This document shows, piece after piece, positions 1-7,014 of a stretch of DNA of 64,000 nt (the stretch's first letter is position 1; each line of letters begins with the position of its first letter). The DNA lies in contig JAJFGB010000004.1 in NCBI GenBank assembly GCA_021776335.1, forward strand, positions 186,001 through 250,000, written 5' to 3'. The notes beneath the pieces were generated by a model. The model searched no databases. It had not been told where the DNA came from and was given only the letters and a program-made list of their open reading frames with translations. The DNA is from Hyphococcus sp. Lineage in GTDB: Bacteria; Pseudomonadota; Alphaproteobacteria; Caulobacterales; Parvularculaceae. The position numbers and the translations under genes were made by a program.

Positions 1-38
1 AGGAAAACCGCAATCTCGCTGCCGATTATTTTCTTCAT
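1..38 (-). CDS. N-terminal start of a gene downstream of cobT (cut by window edge)
   Basis: An ATG at 38-36 overlaps the TGA of cobT in an ATGA arrangement, and the frame stays open to the left edge. It encodes only about twelve residues (MKKIIGSEIAVF), too few to identify. Overlap with cobT implies translational coupling. A cobalamin gene such as cobS would be expected from operon context, but the visible residues neither prove nor exclude it. Confidence 0.45.
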   Translation of the reverse strand, partial: MKKIIGSEIAVF

Positions 39-1057
39 GCAGGACCGCTGACCTGTGCGTCGTCAAATGTCGCCATATCATTCAACATAGCGGCGGCGGC
101 CTTAACAAGCGGCCAGGCGAGCAGGGCGCCCGTGCCTTCTCCAAGACGCATACCAAGATCAAGCAATGGATCGGCGTCGAGCGCTTTTAATATGAGACCA
201 TGCCCGACCTCTTTTGACCGATGTCCATATACGAGGTTTGCGCTGATTTTTTCGTCGAGCATCTGGGCTGCCAGCGCTGCCGACATTGCAATAAAGCCAT
301 CGACGATAATCAGTTTGCCGGCGGATGCGGCGCCAAGCATCGCGCCTGCCATCATGGTAATTTCAAAGCCGCCATATTCAGCGAGCGCGTCTTCGGCGGG
401 CAATATGTCGGCGGTTCGTTTCGCGGCTTCTTCGAGGAGGGTGTTTTTGCGTGCAAGTGTATCGTCGTCCACGCCGGTGCCGCGCCCGATCAGCGGCGCG
501 AGAGGCAGTCCAAGAATTTTGTGGGCGAGCAGGCTTGCGGAGGATGTGTTGCCGATGCCCATTTCGCCATAACAAACCGCATCAGTTTTTTCACCGGCGC
601 CAATCTCGCGCCCCGCGGCAATCGCCTCATCCCGTTGCGATGCGGTCATTGCCGGTTCGACAATTGCATTTGCCGTGCCGGCGCCGATGCGGCGTGCGAC
701 AAGCGCCTCATTTAATATTGGCGCGCCGGCAACCCCCGCATCGACAACTTGGACGTCGATATCAAGGGTATTTGCAAATATATTGGCGGCGGCGCCGCCT
801 TCCAGAAAATTAAAAACCATCTGGCGCGTTACTTCCTGGGGAAATGCCGATACGCCCGCCGACGCCATGCCGTGATCGCCGGCAAAGATCGTCAGGCGGC
901 AGCTTTTCATTTGCGGCTTTAGCGTTCCTTGCAAAGCGGCGATCTGAAACGCCAGCGTTTCAAGCCTTCCGAGCGACCCGACCGGTTTTGTCTTGGTGTC
1001 GATTGCGCGTCTGATCTCGTCATGGAACGCGCTGGAGGATGATAAATTAGGTGTCAT
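35..1057 (-). CDS. cobT: Nicotinate-nucleotide--dimethylbenzimidazole phosphoribosyltransferase
   Basis: CobT transfers the ribose phosphate of nicotinate mononucleotide to dimethylbenzimidazole, giving alpha-ribazole phosphate for the lower ligand of cobalamin. At 340 residues it has the usual family length. Seen in the sequence: GSLGRLE near the N-terminus, GDHGMASAGVSAFP, the GGAAANIF stretch, GEMGIGNTSSAS, GRGTGVDD, and RLGEGTGA near the C-terminus. Glu307 in the last motif matches the general base of the Salmonella enzyme (family knowledge). The gene is transcribed leftwards and overlaps the start of another gene by ATGA. I looked for a cobalamin riboswitch in the 128-bp gap upstream and saw no B12 box. 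Confidence 0.95.
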   Translation of the reverse strand: MTPNLSSSSAFHDEIRRAIDTKTKPVGSLGRLETLAFQIAALQGTLKPQMKSCRLTIFAGDHGMASAGVSAFPQEVTRQMVFNFLEGGAAANIFANTLDIDVQVVDAGVAGAPILNEALVARRIGAGTANAIVEPAMTASQRDEAIAAGREIGAGEKTDAVCYGEMGIGNTSSASLLAHKILGLPLAPLIGRGTGVDDDTLARKNTLLEEAAKRTADILPAEDALAEYGGFEITMMAGAMLGAASAGKLIIVDGFIAMSAALAAQMLDEKISANLVYGHRSKEVGHGLILKALDADPLLDLGMRLGEGTGALLAWPLVKAAAAMLNDMATFDDAQVSGPA

Positions 1058-1184
1058 CCTCTTTTGGTATTTGGTTCTGAGGCAGACCGCAAAGGAAAAG
1101 CGCCGTCCATCAGGTTTAATCGCGGGGTTGGGCGTCAGAGCGCCCCTAAGCGTGGATTATGGTTTTCGACATTATGAACCAGCT

Positions 1185-2117
1185 TCAAAAAACCGGTGCG
1201 GTAAATTCATCAAACGCCGTCCAGTATTGATCGCGTATCTCGTCGCGCTCCATCAGAATTTCATGTAGCGCGCCTTTAACGGTGACGCAGTCAATGGCGC
1301 TGCTCGCAGCGGCAAGCTCGCCGTGATCTTTGGAATCAATGAGAGAATCGTTTTCCGCTGAAATGATCAATACCGGCGTTTTGATGTTGGCGAGGCGTTC
1401 CGGATTATGAATATCGTCAACGGCTTTGATGGCGGCGTTGAGCCAGCCATAAGTCGGCGCCAGGATACAGGCATTGGGGGCCGCGGCCTGGAGTTCCCGA
1501 AACCGCTCGTGGCGCTGGGGATCTGATGTCAGGATATTGCCTTCAAATTTCAGGGAATGTTCTTTGACGCCGGCAATCGATTGACGCGATGCGCCAAGAT
1601 TGCACAGGGCGCCCGCCATGGTGCGCGTATAGATGCGCATCGGCGCGCTTGCGAAAAACCGCGTCATTGGTGCGCATAATACGGCGCGTGAAAATTTGTC
1701 ATAGCTGTCTGCGAGCAGCGACAGCGCCGGCATGCCGCCCATGGAATGGGTCATCAAAATATGCGGACCGTGAAAACGCGGTTGCACATGATCTTCAAAG
1801 AAAATCCGCAAGTCTGATTTGAATGTGTTGAAATCGTTGATGTGGCCTTTTTCCGACACCGGCAACAGGCGAGAGGAAAGCCCCTGGCCGCGCCAGTCCA
1901 TGGTCGCAACCGAAAAACCACGTTTGCGCAAATCTTCGATCACTTCAAAATATTTCTCGATAAACTCGCACCGGCCGTTCAACAACGTGACGCAGCCGCG
2001 CGCGTTTTCCACCGGAAATAAGGCGGCGCGTATTTTGGCGCCGTCAGCGGTGTCGATATCGAAAACTTCTGCGCCTTCTGGTACGGGATTTGATGGGATA
2101 CGAATGAAGTCGGTCAT
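1185..2117 (-). CDS. Alpha/beta hydrolase, lysophospholipase (PldB/S33) type
   Basis: A 310-residue serine hydrolase of the hydrolase_4/monoglyceride lipase group, probably cytoplasmic since there is no signal peptide. The strand-turn motif MDWRGQGLSSR, the nucleophile elbow THSMGG with Ser125, a late Asp in ENDSLIDS, and a His in GALHEI form a plausible triad. The first elbow residue is Thr rather than the more common Gly. The start overlaps the stop of the upstream SCP2-like gene by ATGA, so the two are probably co-translated. The substrate is likely an acylglycerol or lysophospholipid, but nothing in the sequence fixes it. Confidence 0.85.
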   Translation of the reverse strand: MTDFIRIPSNPVPEGAEVFDIDTADGAKIRAALFPVENARGCVTLLNGRCEFIEKYFEVIEDLRKRGFSVATMDWRGQGLSSRLLPVSEKGHINDFNTFKSDLRIFFEDHVQPRFHGPHILMTHSMGGMPALSLLADSYDKFSRAVLCAPMTRFFASAPMRIYTRTMAGALCNLGASRQSIAGVKEHSLKFEGNILTSDPQRHERFRELQAAAPNACILAPTYGWLNAAIKAVDDIHNPERLANIKTPVLIISAENDSLIDSKDHGELAAASSAIDCVTVKGALHEILMERDEIRDQYWTAFDEFTAPVF

Positions 2118-2431
2118 CGCGCGCCTTCCATTTGTAAGCGCGCCATCACGCTCATATCGCCGGAAATAGTGATGCGCCCAGAAACGAAAGCACTTCCGAA
2201 CGCCCGTTCGTTTTCAAGGGCGCGCAAAAGCGATTCGCGGGCGCCGCGCCAGGTGCAATCTGCGGAAGCATTCTTCGGCGCATTCGTCGATATCGTTGGC
2301 GGGTTTGACCGACCATCAACCCAGATCATGTGGCCACCATCCGGCGCCAGCTGAAGAATTGCGCCAAAGGGCATAGCAAATGTTTTTGCCGCCAGTGCTT
2401 TCATTTCTTCGTCGCCGTTTTTGTCGGGCAT
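2114..2431 (-). CDS. SCP2 sterol-binding-domain-like small protein
   Basis: A 105-residue protein. Its C-terminal half (WRGARESLLRAL, then GSAFVSGRITISGDMS) resembles the SCP2 lipid-binding fold, in which a small amphipathic domain carries a fatty acyl or sterol-like ligand. No signal peptide is visible. It sits between the secreted methyltransferase-like gene (6 bp upstream) and the alpha/beta hydrolase (4-bp overlap), suggesting a three-gene lipid-related unit. SCP2 domains are divergent, so the family call rests on the pattern and could be wrong. Confidence 0.6.
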   Translation of the reverse strand: MPDKNGDEEMKALAAKTFAMPFGAILQLAPDGGHMIWVDGRSNPPTISTNAPKNASADCTWRGARESLLRALENERAFGSAFVSGRITISGDMSVMARLQMEGAR

Positions 2432-2437
2432 AGTTTC

Positions 2438-3337
2438 CTATTCCAAAAGTGCGCCGTCGGCAGCGACAGGTTTGCGAAACTTCAGCGTCATCCGGTCACT
2501 TTCACCGATGGCGTCGTAGGTTGAATGATCGAAATCTGGGTCTTCTGCGCCGCGTATTTCCGACTCGCGACGAACCGGCGGCAATGTCCAGACACCAAAC
2601 GGATGGTCCTTAGTGTCAGCCGCATTGGCGTTAATCTCTGATGACGCCTCAAAATCAAAGCCGGCCCCGTTCGCCAGTGCAATGACATCGGCTTCGTAGA
2701 GATAGCCTGATGACCCATTATCCGGCAGCTCGGCGCCATCGCCGCGATGGTCCACGACACCCAGTATGCCGCCGGGTTTGAGTGCACGGTAGAATTTCGC
2801 GAAATTTCCTTCAGCCCGGTCATGGGTTGTCCAGTTGTGGACATTGCGAAAAGTCAAAACTGCATCGGCCGATCCGGCGGGCGCGATGTCTTGTCCATCG
2901 CCGAGAACGGTCATTTCAACGTCGCCATAAAGCGCGGGCTTGCCCATATAGGTTTCCTCAAATCTTGCGATTGATCGAAGGGTGCGCTCGCTGGCGCCCT
3001 CGCGTGAAAACCCCGCTGCGTAATATTTGCCGTCGCCTGTTTTCAAATAGGGTGCAATCACTTGCGTATACCAGCCACCGCCCGGCCAGATTTCAACAAC
3101 GCTCATGCCAGGTTCGATATCAAAGAACAAAAGGGTTTCGCGTGGGCGGCGATATTGGTCCCGGGCGCGCTCTTCTTGCGTCCGGTGGGCGCCAGCGAGC
3201 GCGGCTGCCAACAGCGCACTGTTATTCGGCGTCGCGGCCTCGTCTGCGGCGGCCGGTCTGTCTGAAGCGGTGTCCCCTCCGCAAGACGACAGGGCTGTTG
3301 CGCCAATTAACGCCAATATTGCGAATCTGATTTTCAT
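2438..3337 (-). CDS. Secreted lipoprotein with class I SAM methyltransferase-like fold (copy A)
   Basis: I chose the start at 3337 because GGGAGCGAC lies just upstream and the product then begins with a lipoprotein signal (MKIRFAILALIGATALSSCGG); the longer frame would bury it. The mature 280 or so residues carry VVEIWPGGGWYT, corresponding to motif I of Rossmann methyltransferases, and ALKPGGILGVVDH, matching the post-motif region. It is paralogous to the pair at 59506-61105: all share EPGM/APGM, the aromatic-rich GGG loop, LKPGG and a C-terminal FRKP-like tail. An exported SAM enzyme is unexpected because SAM is cytoplasmic, so the fold may have another role. It is the first gene of the operon with the SCP2-like protein and hydrolase. 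Confidence 0.75.
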   Translation of the reverse strand: MKIRFAILALIGATALSSCGGDTASDRPAAADEAATPNNSALLAAALAGAHRTQEERARDQYRRPRETLLFFDIEPGMSVVEIWPGGGWYTQVIAPYLKTGDGKYYAAGFSREGASERTLRSIARFEETYMGKPALYGDVEMTVLGDGQDIAPAGSADAVLTFRNVHNWTTHDRAEGNFAKFYRALKPGGILGVVDHRGDGAELPDNGSSGYLYEADVIALANGAGFDFEASSEINANAADTKDHPFGVWTLPPVRRESEIRGAEDPDFDHSTYDAIGESDRMTLKFRKPVAADGALLE

Positions 3338-3490
3338 TATGTCGCTCCCGTCCGGTATCCCATCACTAGTGGGCGGCTTTGTATCACGCTTCTTCGCGCG
3401 GTCCATCGGCGGGTTTTTCACGATCCGCTTATGATTCTGGGTCTTGAAACCGAAAAATCCACGCCTAACTGAATGGGCGACGGAGGCCAT

Positions 3491-3570
3491 ACGGCTCCGT
3501 TCGCGCCTTTCCGGCCAAAGTGGCGGAGCCGGGCGTGATGTTAACCTCGCTTAATGAAGGAGGACTTCAA
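3491..3570 (+). promoter_or_regulatory. ROSE-like RNA thermometer in the hsp20 leader
   Basis: The leader can form two hairpins. The first pairs GGCTCCG (3493-3499) with CGGAGCC (3524-3530) around an internal helix. The second pairs CCTCGCTT (3545-3552) with the Shine-Dalgarno AAGGAGG (3557-3563) across an AATG loop, leaving G3549 bulged. A U(U/C)GCU strand with an unpaired G facing the SD is the hallmark of ROSE thermometers, which repress small heat-shock genes at low temperature in alphaproteobacteria and melt on heating. No probing data exist here; the call rests on pairing, motif and gene context. Confidence 0.7.
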
Positions 3571-4032
3571 ATGCGCACATTCGACTTAACTCCCCTATAT
3601 CGTTCGACGGTTGGATTTGACCGCGTTTTCGATCTGCTCGACACTGCGGGCAAGGCGGAAACCGGTGGTTATCCCCCCTATAATATTGAGCGTCTTGACG
3701 ATGATGATTACCGCATCACGCTGGCGGTTGCAGGTTTCAGCGACGCTGATATCGACGTCGAGATTCATGAAAATACGCTGACGATCACCGGATCGCGCCA
3801 GGACGCCGATGAGGGTCGTCAATTTCTACATCAAGGTATTGCGGGCCGCTCCTTTGAGCGCCGGTTCCAGCTTGCTGAACATGTGAAGGTCGCCGGCGCC
3901 TCGCTGGTCAATGGATTGCTCGATGTTGAGCTGAAACGTGAAATCCCTGAGGCTAAAAAGCCGCGCAAGATAGCCATAAATGGCGGCGATGCGACGAATA
4001 TCAAAGTGCTGAAAGGCGCTGACGCCGCATAA
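3571..4032 (+). CDS. Small heat-shock protein, Hsp20/IbpA class
   Basis: A 153-residue alpha-crystallin-type chaperone that binds unfolding proteins in the cytoplasm. The start at 3571 follows AAGGAGG by seven bases; the upstream in-frame codons are the regulatory leader. The crystallin domain runs from about residue 35 to 130: YNIERLDDDDYRITLAVAGF, ENTLTITG, and GLLDVELKREIPE, which contains the conserved G-x-L turn. Order and length match class A sHsps of rhizobia and relatives. A strong terminator follows, so it is probably monocistronic. Expression is predicted to be translationally temperature-controlled by the hairpin covering its ribosome binding site. Confidence 0.93.
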   Translation: MRTFDLTPLYRSTVGFDRVFDLLDTAGKAETGGYPPYNIERLDDDDYRITLAVAGFSDADIDVEIHENTLTITGSRQDADEGRQFLHQGIAGRSFERRFQLAEHVKVAGASLVNGLLDVELKREIPEAKKPRKIAINGGDATNIKVLKGADAA

Positions 4033-4075
4033 ACAGGCGAAAATACCCGAGAAAATTCCCTCCAGACTTGTATCT

Positions 4076-4105
4076 GGGCGCGACTTTGGTCGCGCCCTTT
4101 TTTAT
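4076..4105 (+). terminator. Rho-independent terminator after hsp20
   Basis: A perfect 9-bp stem, GGGCGCGAC/GTCGCGCCC with a TTTG loop (4076-4097), is followed directly by TTTTTTATT. It lies 44 bp after the hsp20 stop and ends that single-gene transcript. Confidence 0.93.
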
Positions 4106-4180
4106 TGGCGGCGGGCTTGCTACGATTGGGTCGGCGTCGGCTATCGTTGTTGAGTGGACGCGCAGCCGGGATTTGGGGTT

Positions 4181-4438
4181 ATGCAGGGTTCAGTGAAGTT
4201 TGTTATCGCTATAGTGTTTGCGTCAGCACTGATCGCGTGCGCCAGCGATGATGGTTATCGCACTGGCGGGGACCGGTCGATATCAATTCCCTATGATCCA
4301 TATGATTTTGATCCTGATGACCTTCTCGCCGAAGCGCAGGCCCATTGTGGCGCTTACGGATTAAGGGCGCGCTCTGACGGCGAAACAGTTGATCAGCAAT
4401 CAGTGCGCTGGCGCTATCGTCACTATCAGTGTGTGTAA
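4181..4438 (+). CDS. Small hypothetical lipoprotein
   Basis: An approximately 85-residue protein with a lipoprotein-type signal ending in ALIAC, then an acidic, Asp/Tyr-rich segment (YDPYDFDPDD) and the C-terminal WRYRHYQCV. Two further Cys residues in the mature part could form a disulfide. GTG starts at 4154 or 4193 are also possible; none has a strong ribosome site. No family was recognised. It stands alone between the hsp20 terminator and the convergent inositol phosphatase gene. Confidence 0.6.
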   Translation: MQGSVKFVIAIVFASALIACASDDGYRTGGDRSISIPYDPYDFDPDDLLAEAQAHCGAYGLRARSDGETVDQQSVRWRYRHYQCV

Positions 4439-4472
4439 CGTCAGTTTTTGATCAGGGTCGTTTTAAGTCAGC

Positions 4473-5261
4473 TCAACCAGCGATCAGGGCTTTTGCCTTG
4501 TCGTAGATTTCTGTGTTTGCAGCGAGGATCGATCCCTCGGCCAAAAATCTGTTACCGCCGTCAACTTCGCTGACCATGGCGCCGGCCTCGCGCGCGATCA
4601 CCGCGCCAGCCGCAATATCCCAGATTTGAAGATCGCGTTCCCAATAGGCGTCATACCGGCCGGCGGCGACGAAGGCGAGATCGAGGGCTGCTGATCCGAA
4701 CCGGCGAACGCCTGCGGTTTCTTCCAATACACGATTGGTTTCCTCAAGCGCTTGCGCCCGCCCGGGTCGGCCTGCAAAGGGCAGCCCGCAGGCAAAAAGA
4801 CATTCACTGAGATCCTGACGGCCGGAAACGCGAATGCGCCGGTCATTCAAATAGGCGCCTTCGCCTTTTTCCGCCCAGAACATTTCATCCGTCAACGGGT
4901 TATAGACAACGCCAGCATAAGGTTGACGGTCTCGTTCAAGAGCGATTGAAATAGCAAAATGCGCAAGGCCGTGAAGGAAGTTTGTGGTGCCGTCGAGCGG
5001 ATCGACAATCCAGCGATTGGAATTGTCAGAACCTTCGATTTCGCCACGCTCCTCCATGACGAAACCGTATTTCGGTCGGACCGCTGAAAGCTCCTCGAAA
5101 ATGGTTTGCTCGGCTTTCAGATCCGCCTGGCTGACGAAATCCGCCGCGCCTTTTCTGGTGACCTGCAGCGCCTGAACCTCGCCAAAGTCGCGCGTTAACC
5201 CGCGCGCTGTCTTGCGGGCGATATTCATCATCACGTTCATGAGCGCTGAGGCGTGGGCCAT
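4473..5261 (-). CDS. suhB: Inositol-1-monophosphatase (SuhB family)
   Basis: A 262-residue Mg-dependent phosphatase of the inositol monophosphatase superfamily. The metal-binding motif WIVDPLDGTTNF lies at about 84-95, preceded by the Glu pair MEERGE, and the second motif WDIAAGAVIAREAG is near residue 210. Bacterial members hydrolyse myo-inositol phosphate, and in enterobacteria SuhB also acts in rRNA transcription complexes; which role applies here cannot be seen. It ends 34 bp from the convergent small lipoprotein gene and is divergent from the flippase gene across a 130-bp region. Confidence 0.9.
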   Translation of the reverse strand: MAHASALMNVMMNIARKTARGLTRDFGEVQALQVTRKGAADFVSQADLKAEQTIFEELSAVRPKYGFVMEERGEIEGSDNSNRWIVDPLDGTTNFLHGLAHFAISIALERDRQPYAGVVYNPLTDEMFWAEKGEGAYLNDRRIRVSGRQDLSECLFACGLPFAGRPGRAQALEETNRVLEETAGVRRFGSAALDLAFVAAGRYDAYWERDLQIWDIAAGAVIAREAGAMVSEVDGGNRFLAEGSILAANTEIYDKAKALIAG

Positions 5262-5391
5262 AGTGACTATTTTCTCTTGGATGGGCGGCGCACCATACGC
5301 ACGGGCTGCCGATGCGCAAGAGCGCCAGTGGCGAAATATCGCTTCGCCGGGTGAACTGGGTTAAGGCGGGTTGCCGTAAATTGTTTGGTCC

Positions 5392-6924
5392 ATGCCTGAA
5401 ACGCCACCGCCACCAATGCCAAAGCCATCGACAAATGGGCAAGGCGAGACCCTGACCGGCCGCGTTGCGCGCGGCGCCGCCTGGATATTGGGCGCTGGGC
5501 TTTCCGCCAGGCTGCTTGGCGCCGTCAACACAATCATTGTGGCGAGGCTTCTGGCGCCGGGCGATATCGGGCTTGTCGCTGTTGCAACCATCGCCATGCA
5601 GTTGCTGCAGGGTTTTTCCGATATTGGCGTTTCCCAGGCGGTGGTGAAGTTCCGCGACGCCGATCGCGATGATCTCGATACGCTGTTTACGCTGGCCGTC
5701 ATACGGGGGTTGCTGATTGGGCTCCTGTTGGCGGGTGCGGCGCCGATAGCTGCGGCATTTTATGGAGACCCGCGTATGTTGCCGGCGTTTCTTGGGGTTG
5801 CAGCCTTCCCGTTGATCATGGGTTTCATCAATCCGCGCTTTTTTGAATTCGAACGCGATCTTCAATTTTCCCGCGAGTTTGTAGCAACGATTTTGAACAG
5901 ACTGGCGGGCGTTGCAGTATCGATCACCATTGCCGTTATTTTTCGCACTTATTGGGCGATCATATTGGGTATGCTCACGGGCGGTGTTGTTCAGCTTGCC
6001 CTTTCTTACATGCTGCGCCCGTTTGCGCCGCGGCTGTCTTTTCGTTCTTTCAAGAAAGTGTTTGGCTTTTCGAGCTGGCTGGCTGGCGTCAGTTTCATGG
6101 CAGCGCTTAATAATAAGCTCGATGTACCGATCCTAGCGCGAATCGCCGGCGGTGGCGGCGCAGGCGTTTATTTCATGGGATTTCAATTATCGGAAATGAT
6201 TACCGGGCAATTTGCGGCGCCGCTCACCCGTGCGCTCTATCCCGGCCTTTCCGAATTGCAAGGCGATATCGAACGAATGCGTCAGGCGTTCCTGCAGGGT
6301 GTCGCGGCGCTCGGGGCGTTTGCAATGCCGGTTGCGTTTGGGTTTGCGTTTGTTGCGCAGGATTTAACAAATTTATTGCTTGGCGCCAAATGGGCTGATG
6401 TTGCGCCAGTCATACAAGTTCTGGCGCCGGTTGTCGGCCTGCAATCGCTTTTCTTTGCAACGCAGTCATATGCTGTTGCACTTGGTATGACGCGGTTGGT
6501 TTTTTTCAGGGAGCTTATCTTTTTTCTCGTTCGGTTCCCAATATTCGTGTGGGCTGCCATCACACACGGCCTTCGGGGGGCAGTGCTGGCCGCCGCCGTA
6601 CTTGGCCTGTTTCATGTCATTCTTAATCTCGCCCTTTATGCCCGGGCGAGCGGCCGCCCTTTTTGGGAGCCGTTGGTAAGCGCGCGGCGCTCCTTTGCGG
6701 CCGTCGCCTGCATGTCGATCTATTTCCTCGTTCTTCGACCTGTTTTTCCGATGGTGTCGGAAGCGTCGCTGATTTTGCGGCTATTTGCCGACATTTTGAT
6801 CGGTGGCGGCATCTATCTAATCGCCCATGGCGGTTTGTGGGTGTTGGAGGGGCGGCCTAACAGCATCGAAAGAAACATACTGAATGTGATTGTCGCGCTC
6901 ACGGGACGCCCCTCCAGAAACTGA
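5392..6924 (+). CDS. Polysaccharide flippase-like membrane protein (Wzx/MOP superfamily)
   Basis: A 510-residue protein made largely of hydrophobic segments, consistent with about 12-14 membrane helices. The N-terminal GRVARGAAWILGAGLSARLLGAV and the following RLLAPGDIGLVAV are typical of the O-antigen/teichoic-acid flippase branch of the MOP exporter superfamily, which moves lipid-linked sugars across the inner membrane. No glycosyltransferase or polymerase gene is adjacent, so this is an orphan transporter here and its substrate is unknown. The start lacks a clear Shine-Dalgarno; the ATG at 5392 is the first in frame after the divergent promoter gap. Confidence 0.82.
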   Translation: MPETPPPPMPKPSTNGQGETLTGRVARGAAWILGAGLSARLLGAVNTIIVARLLAPGDIGLVAVATIAMQLLQGFSDIGVSQAVVKFRDADRDDLDTLFTLAVIRGLLIGLLLAGAAPIAAAFYGDPRMLPAFLGVAAFPLIMGFINPRFFEFERDLQFSREFVATILNRLAGVAVSITIAVIFRTYWAIILGMLTGGVVQLALSYMLRPFAPRLSFRSFKKVFGFSSWLAGVSFMAALNNKLDVPILARIAGGGGAGVYFMGFQLSEMITGQFAAPLTRALYPGLSELQGDIERMRQAFLQGVAALGAFAMPVAFGFAFVAQDLTNLLLGAKWADVAPVIQVLAPVVGLQSLFFATQSYAVALGMTRLVFFRELIFFLVRFPIFVWAAITHGLRGAVLAAAVLGLFHVILNLALYARASGRPFWEPLVSARRSFAAVACMSIYFLVLRPVFPMVSEASLILRLFADILIGGGIYLIAHGGLWVLEGRPNSIERNILNVIVALTGRPSRN

Positions 6925-7014
6925 TCGCCGCGACTGCATCTCGTTGTTTCTCAGCCCGTCCCGCTCCGCTATGAATGCGGCAAAACACAACACCTACAGG
7001 GATGAGACAATCAT

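Noticed and set aside
1058-1184. Possible cobalamin riboswitch upstream of cobT
   Set aside because: No B12-box or conserved aptamer core could be found in the reverse strand, only ordinary GC-rich sequence.
5026-5865. Leftward 279-residue frame across suhB and the flippase
   Set aside because: It overlaps two well-supported genes and is rich in Arg/Gln repeats, typical of antisense frames.
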